Assembly (NCBI GenBank): GCA_964615375.1 | Contig: CAZTOW010000040.1 | Coordinates: forward strand, 29,513-93,512 | Direction of reading: 5' to 3' | Length of the DNA stretch: 64,000 bases | Source: CAZKWG01 sp964615375 | GTDB lineage: Bacteria; Myxococcota_A; UBA796; CAZKWG01 | Part shown: in pieces, positions 16,226 to 24,527 of the stretch | Layout: every line of letters begins with the position of its first letter | Numbering within the stretch: the first letter of the stretch is position 1 | Made by a program: the position numbers and the translations under genes | The notes under the pieces: generated by a model | The model's input: only the letters and a program-made list of their open reading frames with translations | What the model was told of the DNA's origin: nothing | Database searches by the model: none

Positions 16226-16226
16226 G

Positions 16227-16262
16227 CCTCGCCGGGTCCGGGCGGTCGAGGGCTTGCTTTTT
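16227..16262 (+). terminator. Probable intrinsic terminator after the TfoX-N gene
   Basis: CCTCG (16227-16231) pairs with CGAGG (16247-16251); the stem can extend by three more pairs past one bulged base. Five T residues follow at 16258-16262, 6 nt after the stem. Moderate support. Confidence 0.45.
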
Positions 16263-16301
16263 CCCCCGTGAGGCTCCACAGTCGGCGCAAAGGAGCCCCC
16301 C

Positions 16302-17933
16302 ATGCCCGAGACCCCCTCCCGCGAGCAGGCCATCGCCCAGGACATCGAGGATCTGCGCAAGCTCGGCTACGCCCAGCAGCTCATCCGCGAGATGGGGGGC
16401 TTCGCCAACTTCGCGATCAGCTTCTCCATCATCAGCATCCTGACGGGCGCGGTGCTGCTCTACGGCTACGGGTTGAAGTTCGCCGGGCCGATCATCAACA
16501 CGGTGGGCTGGCCGGTGGTCAGCCTGTTCACGATGGCCGTGGCGGCGAGCATGGCCGAGCTGGCCAGCGCCTGGCCCACGGCGGGCGGGCTCTACTTCTG
16601 GGCCTGGAAGCTCGGGGGGCGGGGCTGGGCCTGGCTGACGGCCTGGCTGAACATGGTGGGCCAGGTCACGATCACGGCGGGCATCAACGTGGCGGCGGCC
16701 ATCTACCTGATCGGGGCGGTCACGCGCATCTTCGGGCTGCCCGCCGACACCACGGTGTGGGGCTTCGCGCTCACCGACTGGTACTTTCAGCTCGGCGTCA
16801 TGGTGCTGATCACGATCCCCCAGGTCCTGCTGAACATCTTCGGGATCCGCGTCGTCGCGCTGCTGAACCACCTGAGCGTGTGGTGGCACATCGGCGGGGT
16901 GCTGCTCATCGCGGGCGCGCTCACGCTGCTGGGCACGCACCACAACGAGCTCAGCTTCCTGTTCTCCACGGCGAGCGTGGTGAACCCGCTGGACGCCTCC
17001 TCGGCCGCGCTGAGCGAGGGCGCAGACGCGGTCCCCGCCCTGGTTTTCGGGGACTTCAAGCTGGCCTCCCCGCTGTTCGCCCTGGTCCCCGGGCTGACGG
17101 AGCTCTACCGCGCCGCGCCGTTCGCGCTGGTCTTCCTGCTGGCCACGCTCCAGGCCCAGTGGACCTATACCGGCTACGACGCCTCCGCCCACGTCGCCGA
17201 GGAGACGGTGATGGCGCGCAAGAACTCGGCCTGGGGCGTGTTTCTGTCCGTCGCGATCTCGTCGGTGGTCGGCTACCTCATGCTGCTCATCCTGACCCGG
17301 GCCATCCCGCACGGGGACGTCGCCGCCACGGCCAACGACGCCTACCCGGTGTTGTACATCGTCTACAACAACCTCTCGCCCTTCCTGGCGAACCTCATCG
17401 CGGTCATCATCGGCGGCGCCATGTGGCTGTGCGGAGCGGCCTCCATCACCAGCATGGGCCGCATGTGGTACGCCTTCGCCCGGGACGACGGGATGCCAGG
17501 CTCCGCGCTCATCAAGCAGATCCACCCCACCTGGAAGACCCCGGTGTGGTCCATCCTCATCACCACCGCGCTGGCCGTCCTCATCTGCCTGTACGCCGCG
17601 GCCTACTTCGTCATCACCTCCATCAGCACCATCGCGCTCTACCTGGCCTACATCATCCCCATCTACCTGAGCTGGCGGAACCGGCGGCGCGGGCAGGGGG
17701 AGTGGGCGAGCCCGGAGACCGCGCCCTGGAACCTGGGCTCCTGGTCGAGCGTCATCAACGTGGTGGCGATGTTCTGGGTGGCGGTCATCACCGTCATCTT
17801 CTGCCTGCCGCCGAACGAGCTCGTGCTGTGGAGCGTGCTGGGCTTCGGCGCGACCTTGACGCTGTACTGGTTCGGCTACGCGCGGAGCCGCTTCCGGGGG
17901 CCGGAGCTGGCGAAGGAGTCGGAGGGCTCCTGA
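16302..17933 (+). CDS. APC superfamily amino-acid permease
   Basis: A 543-residue integral membrane protein with about 12 hydrophobic segments. The N-terminus (GYAQQLIREMGGFANFAISF) and the following helices (AASMAELASAWPTAGGLYFWA) are typical of the amino acid/choline/GABA permease branch (ACT, GabP/HNM1-like) of the APC superfamily. It is expected to import amino acids, polyamines or related amines across the cytoplasmic membrane by proton or sodium symport; the substrate cannot be read from sequence. AAAGGAGCC lies before the ATG. It is convergent with the PIN toxin gene 10 bp downstream. Confidence 0.88.
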   Translation: MPETPSREQAIAQDIEDLRKLGYAQQLIREMGGFANFAISFSIISILTGAVLLYGYGLKFAGPIINTVGWPVVSLFTMAVAASMAELASAWPTAGGLYFWAWKLGGRGWAWLTAWLNMVGQVTITAGINVAAAIYLIGAVTRIFGLPADTTVWGFALTDWYFQLGVMVLITIPQVLLNIFGIRVVALLNHLSVWWHIGGVLLIAGALTLLGTHHNELSFLFSTASVVNPLDASSAALSEGADAVPALVFGDFKLASPLFALVPGLTELYRAAPFALVFLLATLQAQWTYTGYDASAHVAEETVMARKNSAWGVFLSVAISSVVGYLMLLILTRAIPHGDVAATANDAYPVLYIVYNNLSPFLANLIAVIIGGAMWLCGAASITSMGRMWYAFARDDGMPGSALIKQIHPTWKTPVWSILITTALAVLICLYAAAYFVITSISTIALYLAYIIPIYLSWRNRRRGQGEWASPETAPWNLGSWSSVINVVAMFWVAVITVIFCLPPNELVLWSVLGFGATLTLYWFGYARSRFRGPELAKESEGS

Positions 17934-17943
17934 GCGCGCCGGC

Positions 17944-18372
17944 TCAGGGTCGCGCGCTGCGCAGGGCGGCGAGGGTCGCGCGAGGAGGGAGCGCGGGCAA
18001 AGGCGAGTCGCGGAACCCTTCGGCGTCGCGCGTGGCGATCAGCGCGCAGCCCGCCGCCTCCGCTGCGGCGACGCAGACCGCGTCCTCGAAGTCGGGCCAG
18101 CCGAGGAGGGCGGCGCGCTCGAGTACGGCGCGGTCCACCGTGGCCACTCCGAACACCGAGAGCACGTCGCGTACGCAACGATCCGCGAAGCCTCGTCCGC
18201 CGGAGCGCGTGGCGAGGTAATGCAGGGTCGTCACGTTGTGCGCGGCGAGCAGGCCCTCCGCCTCGCCACGCTCGATCGCCGCCCAGAGCTCAGCAGCGGC
18301 CTCGACGTGGGGCACCCGCCCGATGAGCACGTCGAGGACGAGGTTCAGGTCCATCAACACGCGGGCCTTCAA
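17944..18372 (-). CDS. PIN-domain toxin (VapC-like ribonuclease)
   Basis: A 142-residue PIN protein. The acidic residues expected to hold Mg2+ are visible at Asp8 (MDLNLVLDVL), the Asp94/Glu96/Asp97 cluster (WPDFEDAVCV) and Asp116 (LIATRD). Family members cleave tRNA or rRNA when freed from antitoxin. Its start overlaps the end of the upstream antitoxin gene by 4 nt, the normal antitoxin-first arrangement. Confidence 0.88.
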   Translation of the reverse strand: MKARVLMDLNLVLDVLIGRVPHVEAAAELWAAIERGEAEGLLAAHNVTTLHYLATRSGGRGFADRCVRDVLSVFGVATVDRAVLERAALLGWPDFEDAVCVAAAEAAGCALIATRDAEGFRDSPLPALPPRATLAALRSARP

Positions 18373-18599
18373 CGGTACTTCTCCAAGGTGTGCTGCCGAT
18401 AGTCTTCCAGGTCCACCTCTCTCATGGTGCCTCGCAATCGCGCCAGCACCGGGGGGAGCTCCGGTGCTTCGTCATCTTCGGCCAGCGCGGCGAGGTAGCG
18501 CTCCACCAGCCTGGACACGGAGGTCCCGGTCCGGTCGGCGTAGCGCTTCGCCGCGTCGATGACGTGCGGGTCTACGCTCAGGGTGAGCTTTGCCGTCAT
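18369..18599 (-). CDS. DUF6364-like ribbon-helix-helix antitoxin
   Basis: A 76-residue protein with an N-terminal beta strand and helices (KLTLSVDPHVIDAAKRYADR, GTSVSRLVERYL) typical of ribbon-helix-helix antitoxins of the DUF6364 type, and a C-terminal toxin-neutralising tail. I choose the ATG at 18599 because GGAG lies 9 nt upstream; an in-frame GTG at 18614 would overlap that site. A near-perfect -10 and an inverted repeat lie immediately upstream, which suggests autoregulation by the toxin-antitoxin complex. Confidence 0.85.
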   Translation of the reverse strand: MTAKLTLSVDPHVIDAAKRYADRTGTSVSRLVERYLAALAEDDEAPELPPVLARLRGTMREVDLEDYRQHTLEKYR

Positions 18600-18601
18600 G
18601 T

Positions 18602-18629
18602 ACGTATTCTCCACAGGTAGATTATACGT
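18602..18629 (-). promoter_or_regulatory. Candidate operator of the antitoxin-toxin operon
   Basis: ACGTAT (18602-18607) and ATACGT (18624-18629) form a 6-bp inverted repeat that encloses the -10 box and the Shine-Dalgarno of the antitoxin gene. Ribbon-helix-helix antitoxins usually bind such short palindromes. Confidence 0.45.
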
Positions 18630-18649
18630 GCATCAGCGCCCCAGCAAGA
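18621..18649 (-). promoter_or_regulatory. Sigma-70-type promoter of the antitoxin-toxin operon
   Basis: Read on the minus strand, a perfect TATAAT (plus-strand ATTATA, 18621-18626) is preceded 15-17 nt upstream by TTGCTG/CTTGCT (plus-strand 18642-18648). The -10 is the only perfect consensus hexamer I noticed in this GC-rich window. Confidence 0.55.
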
Positions 18650-18700
18650 GAGAAGGACGCCCCCACCCCACGAGCGTGTTATCGCGTGGAAGGAGGTTCC

Positions 18701-19954
18701 ATGCGCGCTCTGCTGATGCTGTCCGTGCTCGCCGCCTGCCAGCAGGACGACAAGGTCCGCCGCGGCCCGGCCGAGGAGGCCCCCGGCGAGGACTTCCTCA
18801 AGGACACTGACGTCCGGCTGCTCTCACCCGCGCGCGGCGAGACCGTGGGCCTGGCCACCACCGTCTCCTGGGAGGCGGGCGCGGACGTGAGCGAGGTGCA
18901 GCTGGAGGTGGGGAGCGAGGTGGTCTGGGGACCGAGCTCCGCGGCGGCGGGCTCGGGCGAGATCGCGCTCAGCCTGGACCAGGGGCGCCGCACGCTCACC
19001 CTGGTCGGGCTCGACGCGGACGGCCAGGAGCTCTCCAGCTACGCCGTGCCCGTGCTGGTGGCGGGCGAGGACGCGACCTGGGTGAGCATCCTGAGCCCGT
19101 CCGACGGCGCCACGGTCACCAACCCCGTGACCTTCGTGGTGGACGCGAGCGATGACGTCGAGGAGATCACGATCTCCGCGGACGGCTGGGAGCTGGGCAC
19201 CGTCACCCCGGGCGAGCCGCTCACCTACACCTTCACCGGCGTGGGCTACGCCCGCGAGATCACGGCCGTGGGCGAGGGCGAGGAGAGCGCCGCCGACGCC
19301 ATCGAGGTCACGGTGGAAGAGGGCAGCTCGCCCGAGAAGTCCAGCTTCAATGAGCTGGTCGTCGAGATCCTGGAGACCTACCCCCGCGACGGCAGCCACG
19401 ACTACTACTGGCCGAGCGGCGGCGACTGGTACGGCACCACGCGCGACGTCTACTACCAGGACGAGCTGGTCGCGGAGGGCGACCCCTACGGCCGCTGCTA
19501 CTGCGTGGGGCTGACCTGGGAGGTCTTCATGCGGGCGTTCGAGGAGGCCGACGCCATGACCGGCGGGGACGGCAGCCTCAACGGCATGGAGGTGGACGAC
19601 ATCGACGACTTCCGGGTGGACTGGTTCGTGCGCGATCTGTGGGGCGACGGCGTGGGCATCGCGCTGGACAACTACGGGCTCGGGGACGCGGTCACCGACC
19701 CGGCCGACCTGGAGCCGGGCGACCTCATCCAGTTCTGGCGCTACTCCGGCAGCGGGCACTCGGTCATCTTCATCGACTGGGAGCTGGACAGCGACGGGGA
19801 CATCATCGGCATCCAGTACTGGTCCACGCAGTCCAGCACGGACGGCATCGACTACAACGCCGAGTATTTCGGCACGGGCGGATCGAGCATCGACCCCAGC
19901 TACTTCTACGCGGCGCGGGCCCGGATGCCGGAGGACTGGGCGGCCTGGAGGTAG
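18701..19954 (+). CDS. Lipoprotein with Ig-like repeats and NlpC/P60-like domain
   Basis: About 417 residues. AAGGAGG precedes the ATG at 18701; the signal ends in lipobox LAAC. Two Ig-like or bacterial surface beta modules follow (DVRLLSPARGETV, WVSILSPSDGATV), then a C-terminal about 200-residue domain with a likely nucleophile in GRCYCVGLTWEVF and a His in SGHSVIFIDW, the Cys-His order of NlpC/P60 or CHAP-type amidases and peptidases. The DLEPGDLIQFW segment before the His fits that fold. Cell-wall hydrolysis or a related amidase activity is inferred. An open frame further upstream lacks signal features. Confidence 0.7.
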   Translation: MRALLMLSVLAACQQDDKVRRGPAEEAPGEDFLKDTDVRLLSPARGETVGLATTVSWEAGADVSEVQLEVGSEVVWGPSSAAAGSGEIALSLDQGRRTLTLVGLDADGQELSSYAVPVLVAGEDATWVSILSPSDGATVTNPVTFVVDASDDVEEITISADGWELGTVTPGEPLTYTFTGVGYAREITAVGEGEESAADAIEVTVEEGSSPEKSSFNELVVEILETYPRDGSHDYYWPSGGDWYGTTRDVYYQDELVAEGDPYGRCYCVGLTWEVFMRAFEEADAMTGGDGSLNGMEVDDIDDFRVDWFVRDLWGDGVGIALDNYGLGDAVTDPADLEPGDLIQFWRYSGSGHSVIFIDWELDSDGDIIGIQYWSTQSSTDGIDYNAEYFGTGGSSIDPSYFYAARARMPEDWAAWR

Positions 19955-19955
19955 G

Positions 19956-20723
19956 CTACCAGTACCGCTCCGTCGTGACGTTCCCTGGCCGGGTGCGGCG
20001 GTTCCGCGCCATCCCGCGCGCGGCGAGCAGGGCCTCCACCTCCTCGACCATGCCTGGGTTCCCGCAGAGGAGCACCTGGCTGCTCTCCGGGCTCAGGGTC
20101 ACGCCGGCGCGGGCCTCCAGGGCCTCGAGGTTCGCCGGGATCCGGCCCTCCAGGCTGCCGTCCCGCGCGGGCTCGCGGCTCACGACGGGGACGTAGACGA
20201 GCTCGCGCCCCGCGCCGAGCCGGGCGATCTCCTCGCGGTAGCCGAGGTCCTGGTGGAGGCGCACCCCATGGACCAGGACCACGCGCGCGAAGCGCTCCCA
20301 CAGGCTGCCCTCGCGCAGCATGGCCAGGTAGGGCGCGAGCCCGGTGCCGGTGGAGATGAGCCAGAGGGCGGGCGCCGAGGGGACGTGCTCCAGCGTGAAG
20401 TGGCCGGCGGCCTCTGTGCTCACGGCCAGCGGATCTCCGGGGCGCAGCGCGTGGAGGGCGGGGGTGAGCTCGCCCTCGGGCACCAGGGCCACGTAGAAGT
20501 CCAGCACCAGCCCGTGGGGCGAGGCCACGGAGTAGGCGCGGCTGACGAAGCGGTCCTCCTCGGGGAGGCCGAGGCGCAGGAACTGTCCGGGGACGAAGGG
20601 CTGGACCTGGGCCTGGACGCGGAGCGTGAAGAGCTCGGGCGTGTGGTCCAGGCGCGTCTGGACCCGACCCACGGTCCAGCCGTCGGGGAGGAGCTCGGCG
20701 AGGGTGGCGGCGGGGTCTTCCAT
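19956..20723 (-). CDS. fpr: Ferredoxin/flavodoxin-NADP+ reductase
   Basis: About 255 residues, the usual length of bacterial Fpr. FAD-binding RAYSVAS, NADP-binding STGTGLAPYLAML, LLCGNPGMVEE, and a C-terminus ending NVTTERYW with a terminal aromatic stacking on the flavin are all visible. It exchanges electrons between NADP(H) and ferredoxin or flavodoxin in the cytoplasm. The open frame extends far upstream but only the part from the ATG at 20723 is coding. It is divergent from the AAA/nuclease gene. The downstream complex I operon lacks nuoEFG, so a ferredoxin link is worth considering. Confidence 0.9.
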   Translation of the reverse strand: MEDPAATLAELLPDGWTVGRVQTRLDHTPELFTLRVQAQVQPFVPGQFLRLGLPEEDRFVSRAYSVASPHGLVLDFYVALVPEGELTPALHALRPGDPLAVSTEAAGHFTLEHVPSAPALWLISTGTGLAPYLAMLREGSLWERFARVVLVHGVRLHQDLGYREEIARLGAGRELVYVPVVSREPARDGSLEGRIPANLEALEARAGVTLSPESSQVLLCGNPGMVEEVEALLAARGMARNRRTRPGNVTTERYW

Positions 20724-20786
20724 GGGCCTCTGGGTCTGGAGATAACGCGCTCCGCGGCCGGGCGCCGCGTGGGTTAAGGCTGGGCG

Positions 20787-22472
20787 ATGCCCTATCCGCG
20801 CGTCCATGGCCCCGGGACCGGCCCGGACGACTTCGCCTCGCTGCGAAGGCAGGGGCACTACTATGTAGACAAGTCCAGGTTCATCGCCGAGGTGTTGCGG
20901 CAGCCGGATCAGGTGCTGCTGATCCCCCGCCCCCGCCGCTTCGGCAAGAGCCTGAACCTGAGCATGCTCCGGGCCTGGCTGGAGAAGACGGAGGAGGATC
21001 GCTCTCTGTTGTGGGACGACCTGGAGATCGCCCAGGCCCCCCCCGAGATTCAGCGGCACCACCAGCGTTATCCGGTGCTGTCGCTGACGCTGAAGGAGGC
21101 GCGGCGCCTGAGCTGGGAGGAGACCCGAGGCGCGCTCTCCGGCGTCGTGCAGCGGCTCGCGCCTGAGTACCTGCTCACGAGCCCGCGGCTGAGCCCCTTC
21201 GAGCGGGAGGCCCTGCGGCGCCTCCTGGACGGGAGCGCGTCTCTGAGCGAGCTGGGCGACGCGCTCCAGAACCTCTCGCGCTGGCTCTACGCCCACCACG
21301 GCGAGCAGGTCGTCATCCTCATCGACGAGTACGACGCGCCCCTGGAGAGCGGCTTCGAGCGAGGCTTCTACGAGGAGGTATTGGGCTTCCTCCGCACCTT
21401 CCTGGGCGGCGCGTTCAAGAGCAACGACGCCCTGTTCCGCGGGGTGCTGACCGGGGTGCGGCGGGTCAGCAAGGAGAGCCTGTTCAGCGGCCTCAACAAC
21501 GTGCGCGTCTGCTCCATGCTGGAGGCGCCCTTCGGCGACGCCTTCGGCTTCACCGAGGCGGAGGTCCTGCGCGTGCTGACGGCCGTGGGCCGGGCTCATG
21601 ACATGCCCGCGGTGCGGGACTGGTACAATGGATACCTGTTTGGCGGGGTGACCATCTACAACCCCTGGTCGTTGCTCTGTCACGCCAGCGCGGGGCTGTT
21701 CAAGCCCTACTGGGTGAACACGAGCTCGGACGAGCTGCTGCAGCGCCTCATCCCCGCCAACGCCGCGGGCCTGCGCGGGGGCTACGAGACCCTCCTGGAG
21801 GGCGGGGAGCTGGAGGTGGAGGTGGACGAGCACGTCGTCCTCCGCGACCTGGAGCGCGACCCCTCCGCGCTCTGGAGCTTCCTGCTCACGGCGGGCTACC
21901 TGAAGGCGGTGAGCGTCACCTGGACCGAGACCCTCCCCCGGGTCCGGGTGGCGCTGCCCAACCGCGAGGTGGCCGGAATCTGGCGCCGCTCCTTTCAAGT
22001 GTGGATGGATCTCGGCGCCGGCACCTCCGAGGACGCTCGCGCCCTGCTCCAGGCCCTGCTCCGGGGCGACGCGCTGACCGTACAGCGTCACCTCGGCGAT
22101 CTGGTGCGCAACGTGCTCTCCTACCACGACACGGCCTACGCGCAGGGCTGGGTGCCCGAGCGTGTCTACCAGGCCTTCGTGCTCGGCCTGCTCGTCGCGC
22201 TGGAGCGCACCCACCGCGTGAGCTCCAACCGCGAGAGCGGCTATGGTCGCGCCGACGTCCTGGTCATCCCCCGCTCGCCCGGGCAGCCTGGCGTGGTCCT
22301 GGAGTTCAAGCGCCTGCTCTCCGACGAGGGGGAGCAGGTCGAGGACGCGCTCAGCAGCGCGCGCGAGCAGATCCGCGCTCGCGCCTACCGGGCCGAGCTC
22401 GAGGCGGCGGGGGCCTCCCCTGTTCACGAGCTCGCGGTCGTCTTCGAGGGCAAGCGGGTGTGGGTGCGCTAG
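20787..22472 (+). CDS. AAA-ATPase-like protein with C-terminal PD-(D/E)XK nuclease domain
   Basis: A 561-residue protein of the widespread AAA-ATPase_like/PDDEXK_9 family. N-terminal YYVDKS motif, P-loop PRPRRFGKS (Lys54), IDEYDAPLE Walker B near residue 185, and the family-specific WYNGYLFG. The C-terminal nuclease-like motif is intact: Asp490 (GRADVLVI), Glu506 and Lys508 (VVLEFKR). Such genes multiply within genomes and may be selfish or defence-like; the role is unknown. Its TAG stop shares CTAG with the stop of the opposing CBS gene. Confidence 0.88.
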   Translation: MPYPRVHGPGTGPDDFASLRRQGHYYVDKSRFIAEVLRQPDQVLLIPRPRRFGKSLNLSMLRAWLEKTEEDRSLLWDDLEIAQAPPEIQRHHQRYPVLSLTLKEARRLSWEETRGALSGVVQRLAPEYLLTSPRLSPFEREALRRLLDGSASLSELGDALQNLSRWLYAHHGEQVVILIDEYDAPLESGFERGFYEEVLGFLRTFLGGAFKSNDALFRGVLTGVRRVSKESLFSGLNNVRVCSMLEAPFGDAFGFTEAEVLRVLTAVGRAHDMPAVRDWYNGYLFGGVTIYNPWSLLCHASAGLFKPYWVNTSSDELLQRLIPANAAGLRGGYETLLEGGELEVEVDEHVVLRDLERDPSALWSFLLTAGYLKAVSVTWTETLPRVRVALPNREVAGIWRRSFQVWMDLGAGTSEDARALLQALLRGDALTVQRHLGDLVRNVLSYHDTAYAQGWVPERVYQAFVLGLLVALERTHRVSSNRESGYGRADVLVIPRSPGQPGVVLEFKRLLSDEGEQVEDALSSAREQIRARAYRAELEAAGASPVHELAVVFEGKRVWVR

Positions 22473-22897
22473 CCCACCTTCCCCGAGGGATCGAACACCA
22501 GCTTGTGGTTCGCGCTCACGGCCTTGAGGATGTCGAAGCGCGTGATCGCCCCTACCAGCTTCCCATCGTCCACCACGGGCAGCCGGCGGAAGCTGTGGTT
22601 CAGGAACAGGCCCGCCACGTAGTAGATGTTCATGCGGCTGGGGATGGAGATGACCTTCTTCGACATGTAGCTCTCGACCGTGCCGCTGGGGCGGTCGTTG
22701 TCGGAGCCCAGGGCCAGCACCATCAGGCAGTCCTTCTCCGTCAGCATGCCGACCAGGGCACCCTCGGCGTTGATCACGGGCGCGCCGGTGACGTGGTGCT
22801 CGACGATGAAGTCGATGGCCTCGAGGATGGGGGTGTCGGGGGAGAGCGTGGGGACGTTCGTGTCCATGTACTCGCGGACGCTCGGCAGGCGGCTCAT
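22469..22897 (-). CDS. Tandem CBS-domain protein
   Basis: About 142 residues made of two CBS motifs (MDTNVPTLSPDTPILEAIDF; MSKKVISIPSRMNIYYVAGL) with the usual G-x-x-T-x-x-D pattern ends (GMLTEKDC, GAITRFDI). Stand-alone CBS pairs bind adenosine nucleotides and regulate partners. The start is the ATG at 22897 with GAGGAG 7 nt upstream; a longer reading adds unrelated sequence. It is divergent from nuoA; the partner is unknown. Confidence 0.88.
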   Translation of the reverse strand: MSRLPSVREYMDTNVPTLSPDTPILEAIDFIVEHHVTGAPVINAEGALVGMLTEKDCLMVLALGSDNDRPSGTVESYMSKKVISIPSRMNIYYVAGLFLNHSFRRLPVVDDGKLVGAITRFDILKAVSANHKLVFDPSGKVG

Positions 22898-23056
22898 GGA
22901 GATGCTCCTCACGGGAGCCATAGCCGAATTCTCCGCGGCGCGCTCGGAGCCCCGGGATGATCGCGGGCGAGGCGCTTTCCGCGGTATCCCCCTGGCGCGG
23001 GTATGACATTTCGAGATACTTGCCCCGTCCCTGTTCCCCCGGAGAAGGAAGACCTC

Positions 23057-23416
23057 ATGACCGCTGCCTGGTGGAGCGCGCTCGGCTTCCTGGTCGTCGC
23101 GGCGCTGGTCGTGGGCGGGATGCTGCTCGGGGCCGCGCTCCTGCGCGTGCGCGCGAAGCAGGTCCCGCCGACCCGGGCGCTCACCTATGAGTGCGGGGAG
23201 GAGCCGGACGGGCTGGCCTGGGTGCGCTTCCACCCGCGCTACTACGTCGTCGCCCTGGTCTTCGTGGTCTTCGACGTGGAGACGGCCTTCCTCCTGCCCT
23301 GGGCGGTGAACGTCGGGCTCGGGTGGGCGGCCATCCTGAGCATGTTCGTCTTCCTCGGGATCCTCATGCTCGGCTGGCTCTACGCCGTCCGCAAGGGGGC
23401 GCTGCGATGGCAGTGA
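23057..23416 (+). CDS. nuoA: NADH-quinone oxidoreductase subunit A
   Basis: 119 residues, three predicted membrane helices, and the conserved YECGEEP (Tyr-Glu-Cys-Gly) loop followed by RFHPRYYVVALVFVVFDVE, the NuoA signature. It forms part of the quinone-proximal membrane arm of complex I. GAAGGAAGA lies before the ATG. First gene of an operon continuing to nuoN at 32820; it overlaps nuoB by 10 nt. Confidence 0.96.
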   Translation: MTAAWWSALGFLVVAALVVGGMLLGAALLRVRAKQVPPTRALTYECGEEPDGLAWVRFHPRYYVVALVFVVFDVETAFLLPWAVNVGLGWAAILSMFVFLGILMLGWLYAVRKGALRWQ

Positions 23417-24081
23417 ACGAGTCCAAGGAGAGCTTCAGCCACCCGCTCTACGAGCTGCTGGAGCGCATGCCGGGCGCCGACATCGGGCTGACCACGGCGG
23501 ACAAGGTGCTGACCTGGGGCCTGTCGAACGCGCTCTGGGCCTTCCCGATGGCCACCTCCTGCTGCGGCATCGAGTTCATGGCCACGGCCTGCGGGCGCTT
23601 CGACACCGACCGCATCGGCACCATCGCCCGCGGATCGCCCCGGCACTCCGACGTGATGGTCATCGCCGGCACGATCACGGTGAAGATGGCGCCGCGCGTG
23701 AAAAAGCTCTGGGACCAGATGCCCGAGCCCAAGTGGGCCATCGCCATGGGATCCTGCGCGATCTCCGGCGACTTCTACCGGGACATCTACAGCGTGGTGC
23801 CCGGCGTGGACACCTTCATGCCGGTGGACGTCTACGTGCCCGGCTGCCCGCCGAACCCGGACGCCCTGCTGATGGGCTTCCGGCGCCTGCAGGAGAAGAT
23901 CCGCAAGAAGCGGGCGGGAGAGTTCGTGGAGCCGGAGCTGCGCCCGGACATGAACGGGCTGCGCGCGCCCTCGCTGGCCCGCGTGGGTGACCCCAATCGC
24001 GACCCGGCGCTGGATCAGGCGCAGATCGACAGCGTGCTCGGGCTGGATCCGGGCGGTGGCCTGCGGCGGGGTGCCCCATGA
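23407..24081 (+). CDS. nuoB: NADH-quinone oxidoreductase subunit B
   Basis: 224 residues. The four ligands of cluster N2 are visible at Cys52 and Cys53 (SCCGIEF), Cys117 (GSCAISGDFYRD) and Cys147 (VPGCPPNPDAL). N2 passes electrons to quinone at the interface with NuoD. The C-terminal about 50 residues extend past the core. It overlaps nuoC by ATGA. Confidence 0.97.
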   Translation: MAVNESKESFSHPLYELLERMPGADIGLTTADKVLTWGLSNALWAFPMATSCCGIEFMATACGRFDTDRIGTIARGSPRHSDVMVIAGTITVKMAPRVKKLWDQMPEPKWAIAMGSCAISGDFYRDIYSVVPGVDTFMPVDVYVPGCPPNPDALLMGFRRLQEKIRKKRAGEFVEPELRPDMNGLRAPSLARVGDPNRDPALDQAQIDSVLGLDPGGGLRRGAP

Positions 24082-24527
24082 GCTGGCCAGACGACGTCGT
24101 CGCGCTCTGCGCGCGGCACGGGATCACCGATCTCCCCCCCGAAGGCCCGGAGATCCCCCGGGAGAGCCTGCTCGCCCTGGCGCGCGAGCTCAAGGGGCTG
24201 GGCTTCGGCTACTTCACGGGCTGCACGGCGATCCACTACCCGGCGAAGGACGAGGCGCCCGACCGCACGATGGTCTGGTATCGGGTCCGCCGCGTCCCGG
24301 GCGCGGAATTCGCGTTCCGGGTCTGGTGTCCCACCGGCGAGTCGGTGCCCAGCCTGGCCTCCATCTGGGTCGGAGCCGACTGGCAGGAGCGCGAGCAGCT
24401 CGACCTGGTGGGCACGGTCTTCGCCGATCACCCCGATCCGCGCCGGCTGATGATGCCCGAGGACTGGGAGGGTCACCCCCTGCGCCGCGACTACGCCATC
24501 GAGACGAGGCACGCGCCATGGCGATGA
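24078..24527 (+). CDS. nuoC: NADH-quinone oxidoreductase subunit C
   Basis: 149 residues with the NuoC core (SLASIWVGADWQEREQLDLVG) and C-terminal RRLMMPEDWEGHPLRRDY, the signature of the 30-kDa subunit. It is somewhat short at the N-terminus compared with many NuoC proteins. It supports NuoB/NuoD in the peripheral arm. It overlaps nuoD by up to 10 nt. Confidence 0.94.
   Translation: MSWPDDVVALCARHGITDLPPEGPEIPRESLLALARELKGLGFGYFTGCTAIHYPAKDEAPDRTMVWYRVRRVPGAEFAFRVWCPTGESVPSLASIWVGADWQEREQLDLVGTVFADHPDPRRLMMPEDWEGHPLRRDYAIETRHAPWR

Noticed and set aside
22990..23015. Sigma-54 promoter (TGGCGCGGGTATGAC) before nuoA
   Set aside because: The -12 element lacks the invariant GC; spacing alone is not enough.
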